A stretch of 64,000 nucleotides of DNA from Diplolepis rosae (Eukaryota; Arthropoda; Insecta; Hymenoptera; Diplolepididae), in contig JAPYXD010000608.1 in the NCBI GenBank assembly GCA_030998225.1, forward strand, positions 3,874,501 through 3,938,500. The letters are read 5' to 3'. The notes beneath the pieces were generated by a model. The model was not told the origin of the DNA. It did no database searches and saw nothing but the letters and a program-made list of their open reading frames with translations. Positions within the stretch are counted from its first letter, which is position 1. Each line of letters opens with the position of its first letter. Positions 11,557 to 23,980 of this stretch are shown in pieces. A program made the translations under genes and the position numbers.

Positions 11557-12232
11557 AATGGGGGTTATTGCACGACGAGCGACAATGCTCGCACGAGATC
11601 GAAGCCAAGGCGTAGCCGAGACGAATCCGAGGCGCGATCCGTCCTGCGAGCATTGTCGCGAGTCTCGTAATTTCCCGAATTGTGTGCATTGGCACGTATT
11701 CTATTTTATGTGACTTCGGTGCGTATACGAGTTTTTACGCTACAGTTGAGAGTAGCGCAATGTTGTGTATTACGATACAGAGGAATGTAATGTAAAATTG
11801 AACTACGCATGCGCCTATTGCGATACAGCGGAGCGTAATCTTCTTCTTATTCTTCTTCTTCTTCGTACACCGTTGGCACCGTACTGACAAAGCCTTGTAC
11901 ATTTGAACTGCGCATGCGTCTATTACAATACGCTACTACTACACAAAATCGAGAAATTCAAAATGGCCGGAAGTGATCGCGGAATGTCAAGTGAGATGGG
12001 CGATAATCACGGCAATTTCGACATTTTCAGATCGGATTCGAGTGTACGCATAAAAACTCGTATATGCGCCGAAGTCACATAAAATAGAATATGTGCCAAT
12101 GCACACAATTCGGGTAATTACGAGACTCGCTTAAAATGCTCGCAGGACTGATCGCGCCTCGGCTTTGATCTCCTGCGAGGATTGTCGCTCATCGCGTAAT
12201 AACCCTCATTATGCACCTAGGCACATAATATA
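11530..12232. mobile_element. Long-TIR element, copy 1
   Basis: Bases 11530-11735 are an inverted copy of about 12040-12232. Outer ends read aatagtatat and atatactatt; further in come gggttatt, gagcgacaatgctcgc, acaattcggg and aagtcacataaaatagaata. Each arm also has internal palindromes around gcgagcattgtcgc. The 300-bp centre has two copies of an NRF-1-like TGCGCATGCG word (about 11808 and about 11909) and a 39-codon ORF at 11963-12082. A second copy is at 26345-26875. Confidence 0.85.
11963..12082 (+). CDS. 39-codon ORF inside the long-TIR element
   Basis: ATG at 11963-11965 opens a short acidic peptide beginning MAGSDRGMSSEMGDNHGNF and ends at TAA 12080-12082 inside the right arm. The homologous position in copy 2 (26604-26663) also has an ATG and reads MDGTSREISSAMDENHDEY before a stop. 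Differences are largely conservative, so the segment may be the first exon of the parental autonomous element. Function unknown; too short to be sure. Confidence 0.3.
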   Translation: MAGSDRGMSSEMGDNHGNFDIFRSDSSVRIKTRICAEVT

Positions 12233-13034
12233 CTATTACAGCGTAAAAAGTCAATAACTTTTCGACTGACGGCGACTGGCACAACACTAAAAGGTTGCGG
12301 CGCTAGTCTTGGTGATTGTGTCTGAGGACTAGCACATTGGCAGGTTACGTGATCCAGTGTCCGGATTGTTTATTTATTAAAATAAGAATAATAAAATCTT
12401 AAAACAAATAAATGCATTGTATGCGAAATTCATTTTTACAAAGTATACATGCATTACTTCTTTCATATCGTGAAAATTGAGGTGTATATTTCCTTATGAA
12501 ATTCAATGTGTTTCTAACGAAAACAGTAAGCGCGTAATATTTGTTGAGAAAGAATTGACATCGACTTACACAATATTAACTTTTTTTTAAACTATTGCTC
12601 AAGAAAACAAAATGTTTCGTGTCATCTTTACTTCTTAGCTACAGCTTACTTAAAAAAAAAAATTCAGTCAAATTTATTAATTATTCATTTAACAAAAGTC
12701 GCAAACGATTGACTTTGTCCGGACTCTGGCACATGTCCGAGGACTAGTACATTTACATTACCGTCAATGCAACGTTGAATAGCACCGGTGATTCACCGGA
12801 AGAGCAACGCTACTCCAACGTGAAATTGGCGACGCGACTCCTTCCCGTTGATTTCACTATGTTTTTTTTCCCAGTGTACAAACGTTGCACTATTCGGTGC
12901 AACAAGGCGTTTTTCTATCTTTTGTTACAAAATGCGCAAAGATCATTGTCCTTCATCATTTTGAATAACCTATGTTTATTTTTTTATAACTTGACAAAAC
13001 TACGTACATACCCAAACACTACTACCCCCCACCC

Positions 13035-13248
13035 CCCGCCCCTTTTCTGCTCCTAAGTAAAGAAGCTACCTGAAAAAATAAAAACTATAATTTTTTTAAC
13101 CATGAAGTACCCTTGTGATCACTATGGCAAAAATATATATTACTGACAATGAGCAGAGTTTGTGTATTTTATAGAAAAAAATGGTGATTGTACCCGGACA
13201 AAAACATGGTAAAAAATTCTTTTGAAAATTAAAATTTTTTTTATAAAA
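13035..13248 (+). repeat. Inverted-repeat arm A
   Basis: Partner of 6215-6405 (see that entry). It starts next to the C-rich tract at 13026-13043 and is directly followed by arm B. Confidence 0.75.
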
Positions 13249-13249
13249 A

Positions 13250-13755
13250 AACTTCCTTGAACCCTAAGAAACAATCGCTACGCTGGGAGTTTTCTAAGTC
13301 CTGAAATTTCCTCGACTCTTTCTTTACGAGAACGTCGCAGCGCACAAGTTTCGGAGGCTCTGGCTTTGTTATTAAATATTGTATAAACAATATTGATTTT
13401 TATTGTTTTTTAAGACTCGAAGGCTCCGCTAGAGTCAGCGAAATAAAATGGTGAATGTTGCGAATCATTTCATCGTGAATTGAACGATTAATCGCGAGTT
13501 ATGTTTTAAAAAACATTGATTTTTGATGAATGCAAAAACGACATTTTTTAATTTTTATCTCGAAAACTATTTATCGAATAAAAAAATTTCAAATATGAAA
13601 AAGATGCACCTCGACGCGAAGAGAAATCACATATTTTTTATTGCGAATTTTTATGCATTTCGACTTTTTATTGATTGTCGGGAAAGAACTGTCCAGTTCA
13701 AGCGTCGCGTCCCCTTATTCGATCCGGGCATTGAATTTTGCAATAAATAGATACC
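13250..13755 (+). repeat. Inverted-repeat arm B
   Basis: Partner of 2960-3510. The copies share order and length but differ by many substitutions and small gaps, so duplication is old. A 75-codon frame at 13523-13750 resembles the minus frame at 2947-3183 of the partner (shared YAFRLFIDYRE-type and VQFKRRVPLFDPGIEF blocks). That shared frame may be a relic of protein-coding sequence of the element, although no family is recognised. Confidence 0.75.
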
Positions 13756-14532
13756 TTGCTTCACTTTTCAATTTCATTTAAAATTTTGTGAATTAAGAGG
13801 ATGGGTTAAAAATTAAAAACCAACTTTTCATCAAATATTAAACCTTCTTTCATATTTTATTTGAACATTGGAAAATACTTTGTGTAATATTTTCATACTT
13901 TCTTGCATTTTTATTGTGACTAAAAATCATATTTTGCAGCTTTAACGTCAGAAGATTGCTGGCACTTGCCTGGATATTAACTTTTATTAAGGAAAAGTTC
14001 CAGAACCCAGTCGCGATGCAATACCATACATATGTAAAACTCTGTTGTGGTAAGCTTACTAAACGTTCATGTGTTACATTGCTCTCTCAGATTCAAATTT
14101 TGTTTTCAATCTCATATCATCATATCCATTTAATTCTTTAAAAATAAGATGCCATTTTACGGAAACTAAAATGGCAGCAGATTTTAGGCAGGGTATTTAT
14201 ATATTCAAAACAGCATTTTAAAAAATAACTTGTTTAATATAAATAATTCAAATATAAAAACAGTTTCTTAACTAATTTAAAACTTATAGATACCCACAGT
14301 TATTTAATCTAGTAAATGACATATAATGTACAAAAATTACGGAATGCGCCTCATTGATTAATTCCACTAACTATCAACTACGTGCAGATTAATGAGACAA
14401 CGAAGCAAACTGGTAAATCAAAACTGCACGTAGCAAAAAAAAAGACTTATAAAGATGGTTCCTCCTTGTTTTGGTTGCAAATTCTTTTACTGCTAGTTTC
14501 TATAAACTATACAACGACCATCCACTTTAGTG

Positions 14533-17500
14533 TTAAAGAGCGATCGATAGAATCGTTGAAATAACCATCCAAGCAATTCTCATGGCAACATAGGCAAGCA
14601 ATAATTTAACTGCTTGATGAAGCCAATACATTCTGGAAAAAATTAATTTCACTATTTAAATCTTTGTTTAGTAGTTACATATTATTCATTTATCAAACAC
14701 GATTTAACTTAAAATTTATATTTTATAGGAATCCTACAAAACGGAGAATCATAATTAAAAACTGTACAATTATTAATATTGAAAAATTATTGTGTAGGAC
14801 TCATGAAATAATATAAAATGTTTCAAAATTATATTTCATTGTAGATATAACTGTGCAGCTGCTTTTATGGTTAAAGCTGACGAACATTTTATCTCGAAGC
14901 AATAGTCGCAATTGGCGAATAACAGCTCTAAAAATCTATCATGTTTCTCTTCGAGCTGAAATAGCATGTAAGAAAGGCACTTCTCTACTAACAACGAAGT
15001 GTCAAAAGCTTTGCATACGAGATAAAACGTTTACCTCTTTTATTATTCATGGATTGAAGGGTATTTCAAGATAACTCAAACAACATTAATGCATCCGAGA
15101 AAATAAATGCTCTATGAAATTGAATTTACAGTTTTATTTTTTTTTTTAAGTCAAATTAATGCTCATTTTAATTGAATTTTTGATAATATAGTATTTAAAA
15201 TTACCATTAATTAACTCATATGGTCTTTAATTGATCATAACAGCAATTAATTTGCGTATATCAATAATGATAAATATTACCTTTGCCACCTCACTAGTGC
15301 TTTTGGTAGCGTGTCCATGGGATCTTTGATTAGATAAATTCTGATTCCTTTGATATACGTTTGAAAGAATTTGTCCCAATTAATTTCCTTCATATCGCAG
15401 AGGAAGATCTCACGATCTCTTTTTGACATTTTGTCAATCAAAGCGTTTACCCTTTCATTCGAAAACTGCCACTCTTTTGTAGTAAAATAGTTAAGTACAT
15501 CCATAAACCTATGAATCTTTTTGTAGATCTTCATTAATCTATAAATAACATAGATTAATTTCACAAAATCGTTAAATTCACAAATGCAATTAAGTTTTAT
15601 TCAAATTTTATTTCATAATTTAACAATTAGCATACTCCTAATAATTTTTTTCACTTTTTAAAATTAAAAATATTTTGTCAACCTAGTTAAGGTAGTTTTC
15701 ATTTGGATTTCTAATACAAACTGAGAAATTTCAGTTTCAACAACCCCAAATGTGAATAATTGTAATAAAAATAATTTTGAAAAATTAAAATTATAAATAA
15801 TTGGTATTCAGCTGAATGTCGTACCTTAATTCTTTGCCCATACAGGTACTAACTGCGTCAACCAGTAAGGCAGGTAACAAGTGAAAAAAATATACGTAGA
15901 ACAAATGGATTAATCTGTACTTGTTATTTCTGAAACTGTAGTACCAAATTGACCTAATAGATGGAACTTCAATGCCATATTTTTCTGACATCTCCTTCAA
16001 TTCGTCCCACGTTACAGGATTATCTTTAGAGACGTAATTGTAAATAGGCATTTCTTCGGAATCTTTGTTGACACTGTGAGTAAAAAAAACTTTTAAAAAT
16101 ACAATGTACATAGGTGTCAATAAAACAAAGATTAGAATGAAGTTGATTAAGTGAAAAGTAAGGAAAATTAAATAATAATTAGATTAATGATAAAGCTCTA
16201 CAAAAATTAATTGACAAAATCCAATAAGAGCTGAGGAAAGAAAAGTGTTGAAAATAAGGTTTTTATTTACTATTTTTTACTATAGGTATCCCAGGCTGAG
16301 GCAATTAAGGCATTTACAGTTAAATCACCAGGTACTATATTGGCTTTTAGCGATCCATCACAATGTATAGATCGAAGGAGACCTGCTCCTGCACCAGCAG
16401 CTACTCCAGTTGGTCCATACATATTGTCTATCCAACCCGGAAGGGGCTCTTTATATGTAGAAACAACTACGCACAAAATAAAATTGTTATTCATGATATT
16501 TTTTTTAAAAATACTTTGAATTTGAAAGGAATTCAAAAGATAAGACTTTTGAGATATCTAAAAGTTGAAATAAACATCTACTTAAAATTTTTCAAACATT
16601 TGAAAATATAGCTGGTAGAAAAAAAAAAGTAGAATACGTCAATACCTCGTGCGCACCACTTCCAAAATTTCTTTAAAAAATTACTCATTATTTATTTATT
16701 TACTTAGACAGAAATGACTCCTAATGCAGATGACTTAATTCAGCTTCTTGATCGTTTAAAATTATTTTTCTCATTTTTGTAATAATTTCTTTTCTATCAT
16801 TCATTACTTGATCTATCAAATTAAGACTAACCAATTGCAGGACGAAATATTCCAACAGGCATGTCGCCGGCTTCTTTCTTTACAATTTCTTCAGCAACTG
16901 CCTTTGTGTACGTATAAGTGTTAGGCCATCCTTTTAATAATCTGTAATCGAAGAGAAAAATGTTTTTTAGTTTAATCAAATTTATGAATTATGATTGCGA
17001 AATTATAATTTCATGCGCTTGATTCTTTCAAATGAATATTGATAACAACAATTATACAATAATAATGATTGCTATCATGATATATATTCATTTTACTTGC
17101 AAATTAATTTTTTGATACCATATACTTAAGTTTAAGACCGTATTATAACAACCTTTTTTATTGAACTTCACAATGTAATTTATTATTGGAAAACGTAAAA
17201 ATAAAAGTCAGCACTTACTGTGGTGTAAAAGTGTCAATCAATTTCTCGTCAACGCATTCCGTCATTGTAATAAGTTTATTTCCATCCATTGGTGGCTCAT
17301 AAAATTTTTCTTCAATCAAGGCATGTGGGCAATTCGCATACGCAGTCGATACGTGGATGACCGACTGAAAGTTTTTATTATATTTATTGCCGGTAAATTT
17401 TATAATTTTTATCAATTATTTTTGCTTCATCATAGAAAAAGAATTGTAATTTAAAACTCTATTGAAAATTCTGCTGTAAGAAACTATGTAGAAAACTACA

Positions 17501-20500
17501 TAAGAAGCGACATAAGAAACCATGTAGTAAACTACGTAGGAACCGACATAGGAAGCTACGTCGGAAATTGGGACAGGACACGACGTAATTTCTAAGGTAG
17601 TTTCATAAGTCTTTTCTTATGTAGTTTTCCGAACCTTTTTTTTAAGTTAATAAATATAATATTTATGGAAAATAGTTCTTGTTATTAACTAAAATGAAAG
17701 AATATTATATTCTTTTTAAATTATTCATTTAAACACAAAGAACACATTATTATTAATACGTATACAATTTCAAATAATAAGAACTATTTTCCATATTAAT
17801 TAGATTTATAAAGGGCATAGCCGGGTTTCCATGTGAAATCAGCCTTAAAACCAAATCAAATTTCGCATCAACCATATGGAAGGGGTTGGGCAAGAGATTA
17901 TTTTATCAAATTTTCAGATCATTATCTGCCATTTTAAATGAGTAATGGTGGATTTTGACATTTTCGTTTTTTTCTTTTTTTTAGCTAAACTAATCATAGG
18001 AAAATTTTGAAAAATTTTTTTGTTCCGAAAAATCGAAATTTTTACATGCATTGTGAACAAATGGCTGGCTGTCGTTATTCGCAAGTCGAAATAGTGCTGC
18101 TAAAAATATCTTCTCGTAATCTTGAATAATTTTCGAATATACAGGTTAAATTAATTTCTGTTTGTTAAAAATAACATATACTCATTTTACCATACATGAG
18201 ATCGAAAATACCCTCAAATCGTCCTCCATATACTTTACTTTTTGAAATTTTAATGAGCACAAATAATAAGAAAAGCTCGTAAATTAAATAAATAATTAAC
18301 TTTAATTTCTGGATAACAAAAAATTTTTAGCAGTTATTTTGCATTACAATACTTACATTTTCGTTACATTTTTTTATAAAGTTTTGCCCGTTAAAAAATT
18401 TAGTCCGTTCAAAAACTGTCCGTTTTAAATAAAAGAGGTATACAAAATGTAAAATTGGTTTTCCTAGAAAAATATATTTTTCTACCATCGAGTTTTTACA
18501 AATATAGACGGTTGATTGTACTTTTATAGCATACTATATACTCCATAAGTGGCTGAACATTAGCCAAGCATAAAATTTTTTTTCAATTATAAATAGGTCA
18601 TCATCGCTGTCTTCGTTTAAAACTGTAAGTTTGTAGGAAAGCCAATTTTACTTTTTGTATACCACTTATATATAAAACGGAAACTTTTTGAACGGACTGA
18701 ATTTTCGCAACACTCTTTCGACTTGCGAATAACGACAATCAACCATTTGTTCACAATGCATGAAAAAAATTTCGATTTTTTGCAACAAAAAAAATTTGCA
18801 AAATATTTTGCAAAATATTTTGCAAAATTTTTGCAAAAATTTCAGCAGTAAACCGTGTTAGAGATTGATTACCAAATAAAATTGTATCTTTCATTTGTCT
18901 ACTGTTATTATAATATGTGCTTTGATAGTAAGATGTTGGAAGAATGCGTATTTTGATGGTTTTTTTTTTTTACCCCCGTCCACACCTTGCAAAAATCTGC
19001 AAAAATTCTGATTTAATCATCGATTGGTACCTAATGAATAGAATAATTCAAAAGAGTGGTCGCGCAATTCAAACATGAACAAAATTGCGTGCAAAAATTT
19101 TCACAATTTTTTGCATCGCGAATTATGCATCAAAAAATCTGCAAAAATTTACAAATGTGTCTTCTATTAGAAAAAACAACCCTGATTTTTTTCAAAATTT
19201 TCCTATGATTAGTTTAGCTAAAAAAAGAAAAAAACGAAAATGGTAAAATCCGCCATTACTCATTTAAAATGGCAGATAATGATCCCGGCTATGCCCTTTA
19301 AAAAACGATTTTGGTAACGACGTAGGGAACAACGTAGGAAAATACGTGGGAAAGTACGCAAGAAACTATTTCGTTTGGTATCCCAATTTCCAATGCAGTT
19401 TCCTATGTAGTTTCGGACGTCGTTTCTTATGCAGTTTCCTACGTCGTCTTTGACATCAGAATTTTTAAAAGGGAACAACAAAAAACAAACCTTCAGTTTG
19501 GGCATTTCCTTGCTAAGGGCCAAAATGTCTTTAGAAGCCTGAACATTGATAGCAACTGCAAGCTTAATTTTTTCATCAAATCTAACAGTGGCTGCTACGT
19601 GAAAAACAATTGAGACTTCCTGAATTAACGTCGTTCTATCTGCTGAGGATAATCCAAGTCCTGGTAAACAGCAATCACCCGAGACTGCAACAATCTGGTG
19701 ACGAAACTTTGGGTGCTTCTCTTTCAGTCTGGAGAATAACTGAAAAGATTAAAAAATTCAAAAATCATTAATAGATATATAAATATTGAAATTAATGTAA
19801 AAATTTGAATTTTCAACTAGAAAATTGTAAATTTCCCATTCAGATAATGTTTTAAATTTTCCTTGCACGAAAGTTTTCAGTTTAAATCTTTAGATATTCA
19901 ACTCAAAGAATTTTGATATTCTCTATTTAAGTGTTGATATAATTATAAAATGTTTACCATAGCAAATATTTTATTTGTAACACTTTGTAAAAATTGAGCT
20001 TTATTAAGGCATGCAGGTTACGTGACCAATTCAGTCTGTGGCTATCGATTTTTTTCTCCGTATATAAAATTATAAATCAAAATAAATGGGTCAAAAATTT
20101 AGGAAATGATAAATAATAGCATATAGTACATTAAAATAATTTTTTTTTTTTTCAATTTTATTAATAGTACCAACTGAGTGTCTTGAGTTCTGCTGCACTG
20201 GTCTAACACTGCCGGTGATATACTCTGCTAAAATTACTTATTTTTATCAAAATTTGTTTATATCAATATAAATATTCAAGAGATAACAGACCTGTCCCAG
20301 CTTTATTTCCCAAAATTTCAAGACGAAATTTCATTATCTGTGGAAATGTAGTTACAGAACTGTAATTAACGATAACACTTCGGTGTTATATTTTAAAATG
20401 AAAAAAGTAGCAGAACTTTTATTAGAACGAAGTTAACAGGCGTTCCTTATTCTGATACATTTACTAAACTCTGAGCAAGATATTTTATAAACAAAAAAAG

Positions 20501-21899
20501 TTATCTCACATGGTTGGATTAACATATCATTTTTTTCACATGACCTGCTTGGCCCATGGACTTCCCTATTGAAAAACTTGACGTAAAAAATAACGTAAAA
20601 AATGACGTAAAAAAGGACGTCAAAAATGGCGTAAAAAACGACGTCAAAAATGACATAAAAAACGACGTCAAAAATTACGTAAAAAACGAGGTCAAAAATT
20701 GGGACAGTTTTTTACGTCATTTTTGACGTCGTTTTTGACGTACTTTTTTGTCTTTAAGAAGCCTTACATTTCCTATTACATTTTTGTGACTCCTTTACGA
20801 AATGCCCATTCCACTTTGAAATAAATTATTTTATTATACAATAGTTCTTTTACTGATAAGCATTTCTCAATTACGATACCCAATGAACGACCGAATATAA
20901 ATTGTTAAGGCTTCTTAAAGACAAAAAAGTACGTCAAAAACGACATAAAAAACGACGTCAAAAATTAAGTAAAAAACGATGTCAAAAATTGGGTTAGTTT
21001 TTTACGTCATTTTTTACGTTATTTTTGACGACGTTTTTTACGTAATTTTTCGACTTTAAGAAGCCTTAACAATTTATATTCGGTCGTTCATTGGATATCG
21101 TAATTGAGAAATGCTTATCAGTAAAAGAACTATTGTATAATAAAATAATTTATTTCAAAGTGGAATGGGCATTTCGTAAAGGAGTCACAAAAATGTAATA
21201 GGAAATGTAAGGCTTCTTAAAGACAAAAAAGTACATAAAAAACGACGTCAAAAACGACGTCAAAAATGACATAAAAAACGACGTAAAAAACTGTCCCAAT
21301 TTTCAACTTCGTTTTTTACGTGATTTTTGACGTCGTTTTTTACGTCATTTTTGACGTAATTTTTGACGTCGTTTTTTATGTCATTTTTGACGTCGTTTTT
21401 TACGTCAAGTTTTTCAATAGGGTTAAGAGAAATTTACTTGCTTAAAATAATGTACTTTGATGAAAAGTAAGTAAAAATGGCATTAGATAAAAACTAATAA
21501 TTACAGTTACAGAAGCAGTAGGTTAAGATTTTAGATTAACATTACGTAAAGATTACAATTTGGAGAATATAATAAATTACTGTTAATCACCACATCATCA
21601 AACAGCTCGTCTATTCTCTGGTGACTGTCCTTCCCTTTTTTAGGTCGAACTAGAAGGTAAATGAAGCCGATTCCCGGACAACTTCTCAATAATTTTTCAA
21701 TTAAAAGTTTTCCCACAAAGCCAGTGCCTCCGGTAATAAAAATATTTTGACCAGCATAAAATTCTTGAATTGGTGTTAAGTCTAAATTTTCAGATGATAT
21801 ATGCGTCAATTTGGGCGATTCTGTTGGTGTTCCTGACCTTGAACCACTCTCCGCAACCGCTACTTCTTGCCCGCCTGACTCTTGCAAGATTTCCACCAT
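14533..21899 (-). CDS. Fatty acyl-CoA reductase (eight coding exons)
   Basis: It reduces long-chain fatty acyl-CoA to fatty alcohol with NADPH, for wax, cuticular lipid or pheromone synthesis at the ER or peroxisome. Exons: 21899-21591, 19739-19491, 17364-17219, 16941-16832, 16466-16281, about 16073-15825, 15538-15281 and 14632-14533. The Rossmann motif TGGTGFVG is at residues 56-63, HVSTAYANC at about 190-198, and the catalytic YxxxK (YTYTK) at 244-248. Exon 5 has the KEPLPGWIDNMYGPTG block. Exons 6-8 form the FAR_C (Sterile) domain, ending in a hydrophobic tail (LLLAYVAMRIAWMVISTILS). Total is about 535 residues, normal for the family. All junctions are GT-AG and in phase except exon 5/6, which is one base off. 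The start ATG lies 11 bases after a likely 5' UTR acceptor at 21911-21912. Introns 1 and 2 carry large palindromic elements. Substrate chain length cannot be read from sequence. Confidence 0.93.
14633..15280 (-). other. FAR intron 7
   Basis: The donor follows TGGCAAAG at 15281 and the acceptor is TTTTTCCAG before 14632. A 73-codon plus-strand frame at 14853-15074 and its antisense frames were checked for an extra exon; none matches the reductase family. Confidence 0.7.
17460..19470. mobile_element. 2-kb palindromic element in FAR intron 2 with 12-bp-period ends
   Basis: Outer blocks at 17463-17640 and 19310-19468 consist of 12-bp units like taggaaactacg. Each block is itself palindromic around a ttggga/tcccaa centre (17563 and 19381). 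Between them, 17810-18110 is the reverse complement of about 18715-19300, with gaps (shared aagggcatagccggg, actaatcataggaaaatttt and acttgcgaataacgac). The centre (about 18110-18715) is AT-rich without a gene. Ends are of the form aaaattctgctgt / acatcagaattttt. Confidence 0.8.
20567..21422. mobile_element. Near-perfect palindrome in FAR intron 1 built of 12-bp repeats
   Basis: Ends are cctattgaaaaacttgacgt and its reverse complement. Layout: 12-bp block (20580-20745), unique 175-bp block (20746-20921), 12-bp block (20922-21053), the inverted 175-bp block (21054-21230), 12-bp block (21231-21412). Units are gacgtcaaaaat/gacgtaaaaaac. Each 12-bp block flips orientation at a ttggga or tcccaa centre. 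The two 175-bp blocks differ at about one position (gatacccaatg versus gatatccaatg), so the structure is young or maintained. Confidence 0.9.
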
Positions 21900-23042
21900 T
21901 TCGCTAGAATCTAAAACAAGTTTAATCTAAATTAATTTTCTGTGTGATATACTTATTAATAATATACTATTCATTTTTATTTATACCATAGACACAAATT
22001 ATTGCACTTTTCGTCTAGAGGCTATTCAAGATAGGAACAAAGTCTGAAAAGTGTTACTAGAAAAACATTGTTTTTTATTAATTTCCAAAAATTAAATTTC
22101 AATGAAGAACATTTTTTCTCCATCTTGGGAATATTTTCCTATTAAAAAACTCTGATATTGTTTTGTTCTTCGTATAACAATTAAAATAAAGGTAAATTTT
22201 ATTTTCCTGGGAAGAAGTAATTTTCTAAACTTTACTAAATAGTACAGGCAGTGTAAAAAAATATAAAAGTAACTAAAGTTGAATGAAAAATTATTCTCAG
22301 CGTATCGATATGATTTTTATTAGGTTGAGTATGAGAGTTTTAATCACTATAATCAGTTTACTAGTTTGAAACTATTATTGTTTATAACTCCCACTATTGG
22401 AAATTAGTAACAGAACTAAAATAAAAAATGTCATAATTACAATTATTTAATTGCAGTTATGGGGCAAAATTCGCTAAGTGTATCGCCCAAAAAAGTAGGA
22501 TGTGTTGCCTAGATACAGGGGCTCAAACTTTTAATAGTTTTTTAATACGTCTATATTTGTTAAAATATTGGTCCTATAATATCACACTACACGGAAAAAA
22601 ATTTGGTACAGTGCTGCCCCTAGCGGTAGAGCTGTTGATTGCGTTTACTGGAAAAGAGTTGTGCGACTATACATTTGGGTATGCTGCGTTCCCTCTGGGT
22701 GAGTAACTGCCCCTTTTTTAGAGAGCAGTAAGCAGTTGACTTACGTCGAAGGAATACAGCGCATACACGTAACGTCAATGTTGAGATTTTAAATAATTTT
22801 ACATCATTTTAAGAAATTAAACAAATTTTTCAAAAGATATATAATAATTAACGAGGATTTGAGAAATATCAAAGCAATCGAATTATCCATTGAAAAATAC
22901 AGTCAATTTTCAGTTTAATGACTCGCCGCAGCATTATCTATTCGGAGAAACAGCATTTCCTCGTGTGGGGCATCAGCTTTCCCACAATTGTGGGGGAGAT
23001 GTTAGTCCACGAAAAATAGTCTCCCCTTTATAATAATATACA
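21900..23042. other. Upstream region of FAR; no gene seen
   Basis: On the minus strand a likely acceptor (cttgttttag, AG at 21912-21911) lies just before the FAR start codon, so a 5' UTR exon and the promoter should lie further right, but neither can be placed. A plus-strand 68-codon frame at 22500-22706 is not recognised. Confidence 0.4.
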
Positions 23043-23251
23043 CAGGGTGTACCAGAAAGATTGGGACACCTGAATATATTGGAAACCGTTAAGTTTGAAA
23101 AAAATTACCTTCAAATAATTTATTTATGGTAAAATCAATGTCACCGTCACATACTTCTCAAAGAACTCTACAACTTTTCTTAGAATCATTTTTTTTCAAA
23201 CTTAACGGTTTTCAAAATATTCAGGTGTCCCAATCTTTCTTGTACATCCTG
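23043..23251. mobile_element. Mariner-like MITE
   Basis: The left end CAGGGTGTACCAGAAAG and the right end CTTTCTTGTACATCCTG are inverted. The inversion continues for about 65 bp (attgggacacctgaatat, aaccgttaagtttgaaaaaa). It is about 209 bp, non-coding, and TA follows on the right (CA on the left). Confidence 0.85.
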
Positions 23252-23980
23252 TATTCGGTTTTTTATCAACAATAAATAGACACATATTTTTTTGTTTAGC
23301 CAAAAAAAATTTTTTTACTTGCTATGTCGAAAATATCATTTCTTAGAAAATTCGAAAAATCGTATACTTGTAAAAAAAATTTTTTTGACCAAACAAAAAA
23401 ATATGTGTCTATTTATTGTTGATAAAGAACCGAAAAAAAATTATCTCGTTCAAATCTCCGACATCGACTGTCAATCTAATATGGAATGATCCATATATAT
23501 ATGTATATTTGTGGCTAAGTGGCAGAACCGAATTATCGCTGTCTATGGTCTCAAAACAGAAAATATTGTATTAAATGAACTTTCATTCGTTCTTATTACT
23601 CAAATTTGAATCAAAAGGCGGGCCCGGAATAAATAAATATGTTTTGATTTATTCGTTTATGCCACTAAATAAAAAGTTATTCAATTATGCATAAGCGTTT
23701 AATTAATTACCAATTTTACAACTCATTGTGTTTAATTAAAAGAAATAATTCAGTTCGCAAAAAATAATGAATTGGACAGAAAAAAAAACGGAATATTTTA
23801 CGAGTGTTCTTAAAACTTTTCGTCAGGTGGCGTTCGGAAAACTCTACGAGCGTAATGTATGTGTGTAAGTATTGATACATAGAAATCCAAATGTAAACAT
23901 TCGCTGATTGAGACATTCGTTCTCCATTTCCATCAATTTCGACAATATAAAAATGTGTTTTTGAATTGGTTACAAAACAA

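Larger units (their letters stand above)
10308..12876. mobile_element. Composite TIR element with CACTGGGAAA ends
   Basis: The left end is CACTGGGAAAAAAAACCG and the right end is TTTTTTTCCCAGTG with TA following at 12877-12878. Subterminal regions (10321-10500 and about 12752-12860) are diverged inverted repeats rich in cccgtcaatgcaacg and caccggtgattcaccgg words. Inside are nested relics: inverted 'caccagtcctcggaca' ends at about 10682 and about 12738, a Lys-rich ORF relic, and the long-TIR element at 11530-12232. Confidence 0.6.

Noticed and set aside
14853..15074. Extra FAR exon or independent plus-strand gene
   Set aside because: Neither strand gives reductase-like residues, and exons 7 and 8 already join in phase across this stretch.
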